NCBI GenBank assembly: GCA_005878635.1
Contig: VBLS01000021.1
Location: forward strand, 1-5,527
Direction: 5' to 3'
Source: Methanobacteriota archaeon
GTDB taxonomy: Archaea > Thermoplasmatota > Thermoplasmata > RBG-16-68-12
DNA: 5,527 bases
In this document: positions 1 through 5,058 of the stretch, in pieces
Layout of the letters: each line of letters opens with the position of its first letter
Numbering within the stretch: the first letter of the stretch is position 1
The notes under the pieces: model-generated
Databases searched by the model: none
Told to the model about the DNA's origin: nothing
Seen by the model: the letters and a program-made list of their open reading frames with translations, nothing else
Made by a program: the position numbers and the translations under genes

Positions 1-927
1 AACCCCGACGAGCCATGGTTCCCGCACATCCGGTGCTCGGGTCCGCGAGACTGCGATGGCCCCGACAATCACAAATGGGAGGAGCAAGCCGACAGTCCGC
101 GCCAAACTGATGCCAAGATTCTCCAGCTGCACGAGTGGAGTTGAGCCGCCGACCAGTTGACCCTGCTCATATTCGCCCAGGACCCCTGAGAAGAGGAGGA
201 TGTACACCACTGTAATTGCTATTACGCACCACGATCCGAAACGGAGGATTGCCCGAAATCGTCGCTGCAGAAATACGGCGGCATAGGTCGTCCGGAGGAT
301 CCGGACAGTCACCAGGAAGATATTCGCGACAATGTACGCGGCCATCGCTATCGCCATCATTACCGCGAGGCGATGGGCGGACATCATAACTAGGAGAATC
401 GTCGCGAGGATGCCAAGGTTGATCAGACCTACGCGGGCCCGGAGGCGAAGGAGAGCCCATACGAAAACCGGGGCAGCTGCAGTGAACAGGCTCCTTGTTG
501 GCATCTGCCACTCAAGACTGCTCACGAATCGGGGCGCCGTCGAAAAGAGGAATGCAATCAAGAGCGCAAGCCGAGCATCCGGCTTGATTTCGCGGGCCAT
601 CAGGAAAGCTCCCAAAGTGCCCATGATGGCCGAGATGAAGTCGATGAGGAGGATCGAGCCTTCGACCGAGACCCCTCCGACCTCAGTCGTACCAGCAACG
701 GCAAGGACCGATCCGGACGGGTGGGAAAGCGGATAGAGCCCGAACAGAGAGAGCGGGTTGATCAGCCACGCCGCATACTTTGAATCGATGATTGCCTGAG
801 AGAGCCCATGGAAAACAAAGGAGTCTGCGCCAACCTCGTGATCGGTTGTGGGATACCGGAATGCAAGGTTCAGCGCCACGATGGACAGTAGGAGCGCCAA
901 CGTTGCGGCCCTAGGGAATGATTTCAC
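1..927 (-). CDS. Multi-pass membrane protein, GT-C-like, C-terminus outside the window
   Basis: Reading from GTG at 927 gives 309 codons without a stop, and the frame is still open at position 1. About eight hydrophobic segments are visible, at roughly residues 6-22, 91-110, 119-134, 147-162, 168-183, 186-210, 231-250 and 273-293. The first external loop has the motif GADSFVFHGLSQAI (33-46), followed by NPLSLFGLYPLSHPSG (57-72) and a later WQMPTRSLF (140-148). An acidic residue early in the first loop is typical of GT-C enzymes such as STT3 and PMT. I recall similar loop motifs in uncharacterised membrane proteins of archaeal glycan clusters. A lipid-linked-sugar transferase role is inference; a polymerase or export role is possible. 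The GTG start overlaps the deacetylase stop as GTGA and has GGAGG at 941-937. The missing end may carry a soluble domain. Confidence 0.82.
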   Translation of the reverse strand, partial: MKSFPRAATLALLLSIVALNLAFRYPTTDHEVGADSFVFHGLSQAIIDSKYAAWLINPLSLFGLYPLSHPSGSVLAVAGTTEVGGVSVEGSILLIDFISAIMGTLGAFLMAREIKPDARLALLIAFLFSTAPRFVSSLEWQMPTRSLFTAAAPVFVWALLRLRARVGLINLGILATILLVMMSAHRLAVMMAIAMAAYIVANIFLVTVRILRTTYAAVFLQRRFRAILRFGSWCVIAITVVYILLFSGVLGEYEQGQLVGGSTPLVQLENLGISLARTVGLLLPFVIVGAIAVSRTRAPDVREPWLVGV

Positions 928-936
928 AACCGGCCC

Positions 937-941
937 CCTCC
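937..941 (-). promoter_or_regulatory. Shine-Dalgarno site of the GT-C-like membrane protein
   Basis: GGAGG (within GGAGGGGG) lies 9 nt upstream of the GTG at 927. It supports this GTG as the true start, inside the stop of the preceding gene, and points to translational coupling or reinitiation within the operon. Confidence 0.6.
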
Positions 942-1732
942 GGTACTTAGATTGCCCACGACTTCCCTCAGTGAGCCGAATTCGTACTCAGACTGCAGCG
1001 ACACGAGGAATTTCCGGAAAGGCTCGAGGTTTCGATTGCACGTTGTGGTGAGCCAAGCCGGAAGCCCTGAGTACACCCGCGCCAAGTCAATCGCTTCCCA
1101 GGTATGGCACAAAATCGAGATCACGGAGCCGGAACTGTCCCTGACCGCATGCAGGGCCCGTTCCGTCCCCAGAGCGTGCACGAATCCGAGGCCGATTGGC
1201 CCCCCGGGAGAATGAGGGTTCTCGGTCACGGGTACCTCCCAGAGGCGTAGAGAGCCGACCTTTCGAACGTCTCGCGCGTTTGGATGATAGGGCTCGCGAG
1301 GTGCGCCGCGGTGGTCAACAACGCGTAAGAAATGGCGTCGCTTCAAGCGCCCCGGCAATACAGACGAGTCCGCTTCGTAGCCGAGCGCGTCGAGCGCTTG
1401 GAGGATCACGGGACTCACGCTGAAATTTGGAGCGCGAAACAGTCTCGGCTTCGCACCGGCAAGGCCGGCCAAACCCGCGGTGGCGTCGTCGATCATACGT
1501 TCCTGCCAAGAGGGGCTTTCGAGGGAGTAGTGTGCTGGCACGTGCCGGACGCCATGGGACCCGAACCACCTTCCATCAAGGGTCTGTTCGCGCAGGAAAT
1601 CGGGAACCTGTTGCGCGGCGTCGAGAGTGAAGAAGTAATCCGGATCGATATCGAGCCGGCGGAAGAGGTCTGCGAGCCGGGGGAGCCCCTCTTCCAAGCC
1701 AGCTTTGCCCCCGACGAACATTGCCACGTCGG

Positions 1733-1760
1733 GCTCGACGTCGACGGCTCGACGTCGACG
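1733..1760. repeat. Perfect 14-bp tandem duplication inside the deacetylase gene
   Basis: Plus-strand gctcgacgtcgacg occurs twice back to back (1733-1746 and 1747-1760). On the coding strand each copy encodes most of VDVEP in the catalytic motif. Fourteen is not a multiple of three, so the second copy shifts the frame. Each unit contains the 10-bp palindrome TCGACGTCGA, which favours slipped-strand events. Deleting either copy restores the full deacetylase frame. Confidence 0.95.
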
Positions 1761-1787
1761 CTCACCACGACGGTACGAGGGCGTCGA

Positions 1788-3065
1788 TCACCGTCCATCT
1801 GAGGGCCTCCATGTCGGCTCCGAGGAACCTTCACGTTCGGGCTCAAACCTCGGAAAAACGCCGTCCGAGGCTAGGCATTCCTGGTAAACCCGAATCAATC
1901 GGTCGGCCATGATTTCCCAACGATGTCCGGCAATCCGTTGACGAGCCGCAAGCTCGAGGAGCCCCCGCTCGGATGGATGTTCCAGCAGCCATTGGACATT
2001 CAGGGCGAGATCCTCGGCGTTCCCGGGAATGTAATATCGAACGGTGTCCCCCAGGAGACGCCGGAGGGCCGGGAGGTCGGCAACGACCATCGCCTTTCCG
2101 GCCACGGCGTATTCGTAAGCCTTGTTGGGTGTCGCAATCTCCGTGAGAGGGTTCCGCTGGTATGAGACCACTCCGACCGTCGCTCGGGCGAGTATTGACG
2201 GGACCAGCGTCGCCGGTACCTCGCCCTCAATCGTAACGACATCCTCGATTCCGAGCCGGCTAACCTGATCCCGAAGGGCCTGGACGAAGCTAGGTTCTCC
2301 CGGCCCGATGATGCGCCATCGGACCTGAATTCGGACGATCTCTCGGAGCCTCTTGGCGGCGGTTAGAACAAGGCGAAGGTCCCGCTCCGGATTCAGTCCG
2401 CCCACGATCGTGATTTCGGCAGAATCACCTGATACCAACTCGGGCTTAGGGCCTCCGATCTCGACTGGCCAGTCGGGGGAGTTCTCCACGACTACAATGC
2501 GTTCTCTTGGCACACCGCGAGACTCCAATATCGCGCCGATCGTCGGGTTTACTGTAATCGTTCGGTTTGCAAACGCACAGGAAACGCGCTGCACCAGCAC
2601 GCTCAAACGCTCTACGAACGAGCCTCCAAACCTGGGGAAACGCGCGCGATAAATCTCAGGCATTGACTCGTGCAGGTCCAATACCAACCGGGCCCCGAGA
2701 GCGCGGCATGGCACGGCAGCCAGGATCAGGAAATCCGGGAGAGAATGAACGTGAATGATGCGGTACCGCCGGAAGGCGTGAGCTACAACCAGATTCACGG
2801 AAACCAGGAGAAAGAAAGTGACGTACTGATACGCGTACCGCAGCCGGCTTCCCCTCCGTGGCCCGAGGGGCAGGCGACGGACCCGTACGCCCGGCATGAC
2901 TTCGGCTCTGTCTTCCTTGTCGGTCCTAAGGCACAGGACGTCCACCGTGAATCCAACTGACTCTAGCGTCCGTACCTCCCTTCGGACCCGCGGATCGGCG
3001 GGGAATTTCGCGTATACCACATGGCAAACTGGGACGTGTGAAATCGATGAAGAGCGCATAGTCAT
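1788..3065 (-). CDS. Glycosyltransferase, GT-B fold, family 4 type
   Basis: A 425-residue protein, normal length for this family. It transfers a sugar from a nucleotide-sugar donor to a growing, probably lipid-linked, glycan at the cytoplasmic face. The N-terminal domain opens with a strand and a basic stretch (VVYAKFPADPRVRREV, 16-31), then HVHSLPDF (105-112) and LVLDLHESMPEIY (127-139). The C-terminal donor domain begins near 217 (ITIVGGLNPERDL) and includes RIIGPGEP (251-258) and the signature TPNKAYEYAVAGKAMVVADLP (312-332), whose E-x-x-x-x-x-K region is typical of GT4 nucleotide binding. A stretch near 82-95 may contact the membrane. Start ATG 3065 overlaps the methyltransferase stop as ATGA and has GGAG 7 nt upstream. 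The frame is open for another 167 codons upstream, but that part only shadows the methyltransferase. The sugar and linkage cannot be read from sequence. Confidence 0.93.
   Translation of the reverse strand: MTMRSSSISHVPVCHVVYAKFPADPRVRREVRTLESVGFTVDVLCLRTDKEDRAEVMPGVRVRRLPLGPRRGSRLRYAYQYVTFFLLVSVNLVVAHAFRRYRIIHVHSLPDFLILAAVPCRALGARLVLDLHESMPEIYRARFPRFGGSFVERLSVLVQRVSCAFANRTITVNPTIGAILESRGVPRERIVVVENSPDWPVEIGGPKPELVSGDSAEITIVGGLNPERDLRLVLTAAKRLREIVRIQVRWRIIGPGEPSFVQALRDQVSRLGIEDVVTIEGEVPATLVPSILARATVGVVSYQRNPLTEIATPNKAYEYAVAGKAMVVADLPALRRLLGDTVRYYIPGNAEDLALNVQWLLEHPSERGLLELAARQRIAGHRWEIMADRLIRVYQECLASDGVFPRFEPEREGSSEPTWRPSDGR
1806..1810 (-). promoter_or_regulatory. Shine-Dalgarno site that decides the deacetylase start
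   Basis: GGAGG at 1810-1806 sits 7 nt before ATG 1798, inside the end of the glycosyltransferase gene. This fixes the deacetylase start upstream of its catalytic motif, and so shows that the 14-bp duplication lies within the coding region rather than upstream of it. Confidence 0.7.
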
Positions 3066-3727
3066 CCTTTTACTCCGAGAGCGACAATCTTGCGCCCAAG
3101 GAACCCAAGCGGTCCATCGGAAAGACGGCGCTCGGTCCAGTCGAGTGCGTGAAGCAAGCGCGCGCGAAAGGCAGGTGGCATCCAGCCCGTCATCCAGGGC
3201 AGGTAGTCCAAGCGCCAAGACCGAACATTCTGAAACCCACCAGAACGGACAAGTCGAAGCATGCCGCGCGTGCTGTACAATCGCGCCGTGAAAGATTTCG
3301 AACTTCCGGAGAACCGATGTGACGTAACTGCAATCCTCAGGTTCAAGGGCGAGCGCGAGAACACGACGAAGGCGGCTCTTCCTCCCGGAACGAGGACCCG
3401 GCAAACCTCTCGGACGATGCTTACCGGTGACGAAACATGGGGTAAGACCAGGATGCACGTGGCCGCGGTGAAACTTCCCTCGCGGAACGGGAGCGATTCG
3501 CCGATGGCAATCACGAAACGAACGCTGGGGCGGCGCCTCCGGGGATCGACGCCGACAACCGACCAACCTTCCTTCTCTAGCGACAAGAGATCCTCGCCAC
3601 CGCCGCTTCCGACATCCAGAAGCCTCCCGTCGGAGGGGGCGAATAACGCATGAGCAAAACCGCTATCTCTCGTGCGAAGGTACGAATGGAGATCGACTCT
3701 GGACGCGCTTCGTTTCACATCATTCAC
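3062..3727 (-). CDS. Class I SAM-dependent methyltransferase (Methyltransf_11 type)
   Basis: A 221-residue protein from GTG 3727. The Rossmann-fold methyltransferase motifs appear in order: motif I LLDVGSGGGEDLLSLEKEG (36-54, glycine-rich SAM loop), VVGVDPR (57-63, acidic D61 for the SAM ribose), GESLPF (76-81), motif II FTAATCILVLPHV (86-98) and VLVPGG (111-116). The C-terminal half (about 140-221) is basic and aromatic and probably binds the acceptor. Embedded between a lipid-sugar priming enzyme and a glycosyltransferase, it most likely methylates a sugar in the glycan or a lipid-linked intermediate; this is inference from context. GTG 3727 overlaps the upstream stop as GTGA. A second GTG at 3718, preceded by GGTGA at a 5-nt spacing, is an alternative start that would shorten the protein by three residues. 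Confidence 0.88.
   Translation of the reverse strand: MNDVKRSASRVDLHSYLRTRDSGFAHALFAPSDGRLLDVGSGGGEDLLSLEKEGWSVVGVDPRRRRPSVRFVIAIGESLPFREGSFTAATCILVLPHVSSPVSIVREVCRVLVPGGRAAFVVFSRSPLNLRIAVTSHRFSGSSKSFTARLYSTRGMLRLVRSGGFQNVRSWRLDYLPWMTGWMPPAFRARLLHALDWTERRLSDGPLGFLGRKIVALGVKG
3073..3076 (-). promoter_or_regulatory. Shine-Dalgarno site of the glycosyltransferase
   Basis: GGAG at 3076-3073 lies 7 nt before ATG 3065. It favours this ATG over the in-frame ATG at 3059 (13 nt away) and over starts further upstream in the open frame. Confidence 0.6.
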
Positions 3728-4683
3728 CCAAGCTTCAGCCCCACGGCCAAGACGAGCGCAACAGCAATCGTGAGTTCGACAGCCCAAAGAATGCCAACAA
3801 TTTCCCATTCTCGCAGCGGTCTCCATTTCATTATTGCGTGAGCGAGGGATTCGATACGGCCATTCCAGACCAAACGACCATCCTGGCCAATCTTGCCGTA
3901 GTTTTCACCTTGGAAGCGTCCGCGAAGCTTCAGGATGAATTCGAGAATCATCGGGAAAAAAAGAATGGCCCCGAAAGTCTTCAGTGAAGGCGATGATATG
4001 ATCGCGGCACAACCGATCGTGGCTCCGGTGAACAAAGTCATCGAATCGCCCGGAAAAACGCGGGCGGGATATCGATTGAAGAGCAAGAAGGCGGAGAGCG
4101 CGCCCAGGAGTGGGAAAAGTAGAAACAGCCCTTCCTGTGCGTTCGTGAGGAACGACAGCGCGATGAGCGATGCCGTGATGATGATCCCAAGACCGGCTCC
4201 GAGGCCGTTGAAGCCCTCGAGCATGTTTGCCGCGTTGCTCGCGCTCGTGACCCCGACGGGGACCGCGACGGCCATGAGAATCCCAATGTCGACGCCGAGC
4301 AGGACCGTATTTTTCGAAGCGTAAACCACGGCCCCGAGCGGAAGTGCGAGCACGAACGGAAGAATGGCCTTGGATCTCTTGCGCAGTCGGAACATGTCGT
4401 CCATTAAACCCACGATTCCGGCTCCTAGACACGCGCTCAAGGCAGCGAAGAAAAGAGCGTTAGTGGCAACAGGGGCAGCCAGTCCGACGAGGACGGCAAC
4501 CCCCACATAGAAACCAAGAATTACGGCGATACCGCCCATCTCAGGAACAAGAGGACTGTGAGGTTTGTTGAGGTCCTTCCCCACCAGAGTGGTGCCACGC
4601 AACGACTTGATTAGCCAAGGCAGGAAGAGGCATACCGCGACAAATGATACCATGGCTGACGCTAGCAACACCAACAGGTCCAT
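3724..4683 (-). CDS. Archaeal-type dolichyl/polyprenyl-phosphate GlcNAc-1-phosphate transferase (Alg7-like)
   Basis: A 319-residue, roughly ten-pass membrane enzyme of the polyprenyl-phosphate N-acetylhexosamine-1-phosphate transferase family. It transfers HexNAc-1-phosphate from a UDP-sugar to a lipid phosphate, the first committed step of lipid-linked glycan assembly. Visible motifs are GKDLNKPHSPLVPEMGG (35-51), GLMDDMFRLRKRSK (92-105, the Mg-binding Asp pair 95-96), NAANMLEGFNGLGAG (150-164) and FNRYPARVFPGDSMTLFTGA (202-221). The GKD-x-NKP motif and the NAANMLEGFNGL version of motif III are those of archaeal and eukaryotic GPT enzymes rather than MraY/WecA. The C-terminal part (about 253-290) matches my memory of archaeal members. 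ATG 4683 is the first start after an in-frame TAG near 4735, and no clear Shine-Dalgarno precedes it. It is the first gene of the minus-strand operon. UDP-GlcNAc is the likely donor but this is not proven. Confidence 0.93.
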   Translation of the reverse strand: MDLLVLLASAMVSFVAVCLFLPWLIKSLRGTTLVGKDLNKPHSPLVPEMGGIAVILGFYVGVAVLVGLAAPVATNALFFAALSACLGAGIVGLMDDMFRLRKRSKAILPFVLALPLGAVVYASKNTVLLGVDIGILMAVAVPVGVTSASNAANMLEGFNGLGAGLGIIITASLIALSFLTNAQEGLFLLFPLLGALSAFLLFNRYPARVFPGDSMTLFTGATIGCAAIISSPSLKTFGAILFFPMILEFILKLRGRFQGENYGKIGQDGRLVWNGRIESLAHAIMKWRPLREWEIVGILWAVELTIAVALVLAVGLKLG

Positions 4684-4718
4684 GGCGGGAACTCGACTTC
4701 CGACGACGGCGGAATCCG

Positions 4719-4725
4719 CTATATG
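4719..4725 (-). promoter_or_regulatory. Possible TATA element for the minus-strand operon
   Basis: CATATAG on the minus strand is centred about 39 nt before ATG 4683. With the usual 25-nt offset this predicts a transcript start near 4697 and a 5' leader of only about a dozen bases, which fits the missing Shine-Dalgarno site. No convincing BRE precedes it, so the call is weak. Confidence 0.3.
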
Positions 4726-4805
4726 GGCATTCTCCTAAGATTCTGGAACGTGAGAACAGACGTTGGCCAGAGGGTCGCCAGAGACCTATCATGTGCGATA
4801 AGCGG

Positions 4806-4822
4806 CCGGAAATCTTCTTAAA
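4806..4822 (+). promoter_or_regulatory. BRE/TATA-like element for the 43-residue ORF (leaderless type)
   Basis: CCGGAAATCTTCTTAAA begins exactly 40 nt before ATG 4846. CCGGAAA resembles a TFB recognition element, and TTCTTAAA is the most AT-rich stretch of the gap, centred about 28 nt before the ATG. This is the spacing of archaeal leaderless promoters. There is no Shine-Dalgarno sequence before the ATG. A closely similar element lies at the same distance before the next gene. Confidence 0.5.
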
Positions 4823-4845
4823 CACCCGCGGGAACCCTTTCGCCG

Positions 4846-4977
4846 ATGGAAGCCGATAAGATCCGAACCGCAAACATTCCAATGTTCCGGTTGGACCCGA
4901 AGGACGCCGTGGTCGTGGTGTCCCTCGTCGGAATCGCCGCGTATGTAATCGGCTTCATCGTCGGCTTGGCCGCGTGA
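4846..4977 (+). CDS. 43-residue single-pass membrane microprotein, function unknown
   Basis: ATG 4846 to TGA 4977 encodes 43 residues. The first 21 are polar and charged (MEADKIRTANIPMFRLDPKD). Residues 21-43 form one continuous hydrophobic helix (AVVVVSLVGIAAYVIGFIVG, then LAA), long enough to cross the membrane and ending right at the stop. I do not recognise the family. The N-terminus carries no leader-like basic cluster, so a tail-anchored protein with a short cytoplasmic head is the likely form. Support for its reality is the BRE/TATA-like element 40 nt upstream, the clean divergent arrangement with the GPT gene, and the coherent amphipathic-then-hydrophobic layout. It sits 81 nt before the acetyltransferase. 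It might be a small subunit or regulator of a membrane glycan enzyme, but that is speculation. Confidence 0.62.
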   Translation: MEADKIRTANIPMFRLDPKDAVVVVSLVGIAAYVIGFIVGLAA

Positions 4978-5018
4978 GTCCACCCGTCTCGGGCGATGGC
5001 TGTCCTTCTGCCGCTGTC

Positions 5019-5035
5019 CCGGAAATGTACTTGAC
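5019..5035 (+). promoter_or_regulatory. BRE/TATA-like element for the acetyltransferase (leaderless type)
   Basis: CCGGAAATGTACTTGAC begins exactly 40 nt before ATG 5059, the same distance as the related element before ATG 4846. The two share CCGGAAAT, then T, then CTT and A at matching positions. The TATA part (GTACTTGA) is weaker than in the first copy. It suggests the acetyltransferase has its own leaderless transcript rather than only reading through from the microprotein gene. Confidence 0.45.
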
Positions 5036-5058
5036 CCGGGACCTGGGTTGGGGTCGCC

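Larger units (their letters stand above)
924..1798 (-). pseudogene. Polysaccharide deacetylase (NodB-like), frame broken by a 14-bp duplication
   Basis: From ATG 1798 the protein begins MDGDRRPRTVVVSVDVEP and then leaves frame at a 14-bp tandem duplication, stopping at 1493 after about 101 residues. The rest of the gene (GTG 1727 to TGA 924, 267 residues) is in another frame. Removing one repeat copy gives 286 residues with the carbohydrate esterase 4 layout: motif 1 SVDVEPD (13-19), motif 2 SHGVRH with the His-x3-His metal pair (77 and 81), motif 3 RAPNFS (117-122), a VPV strand (184-186) and LCHTWE (225-230). The family removes N-acetyl groups from HexNAc-containing glycans using a divalent metal. 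As written, no single product holds both the motif 1 acids and the histidines, so it should be inactive. Start 1798 is chosen for its GGAGG site 7 nt upstream and an 11-bp overlap with the glycosyltransferase. A sequencing or assembly error is the main alternative. Confidence 0.82.
4684..4845. other. Divergent intergenic region between the two transcription units
   Basis: This gap separates the divergent minus-strand operon and plus-strand genes. It contains the probable BRE/TATA element for the plus strand (4806-4822), a weaker TATA candidate for the minus strand (4719-4725), and an 8-bp palindrome CCCGCGGG (4825-4832) between the plus-strand TATA and its start codon. I see no RNA gene, terminator or longer inverted repeat in it. 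Confidence 0.6.

Noticed and set aside
332..736. A 134-codon plus-strand ORF rich in Arg and Ala
   Set aside because: It is antisense to the membrane protein, whose hydrophobic segments and long uninterrupted frame are the better explanation.
1719..1727. Internal restart at GTG 1727 or ATG 1721 giving a working shorter deacetylase
   Set aside because: No Shine-Dalgarno site precedes it and the product would lack the motif 1 acidic residues needed for catalysis.
1493..1846. A separate 117-residue minus-strand gene
   Set aside because: Its N-terminal part is the true start of the deacetylase (VVVSVDVEP); the rest is out-of-frame reading caused by the 14-bp duplication.
3066..3566. A 167-residue N-terminal extension of the glycosyltransferase in the same open frame
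   Set aside because: It overlaps the well-supported methyltransferase on the same strand, has no glycosyltransferase character, and ATG 3065 has a Shine-Dalgarno site and an ATGA junction.
3935..4324. A 129-codon plus-strand ORF
   Set aside because: It is antisense to the GPT gene, whose motifs cover the same bases; no family character of its own.
4719..4736. AGGAG followed by ATG CCC ATA TAG on the minus strand, a three-codon upstream ORF
   Set aside because: It overlaps the best TATA candidate for the operon, so it would probably not be transcribed; too short to tell from chance.
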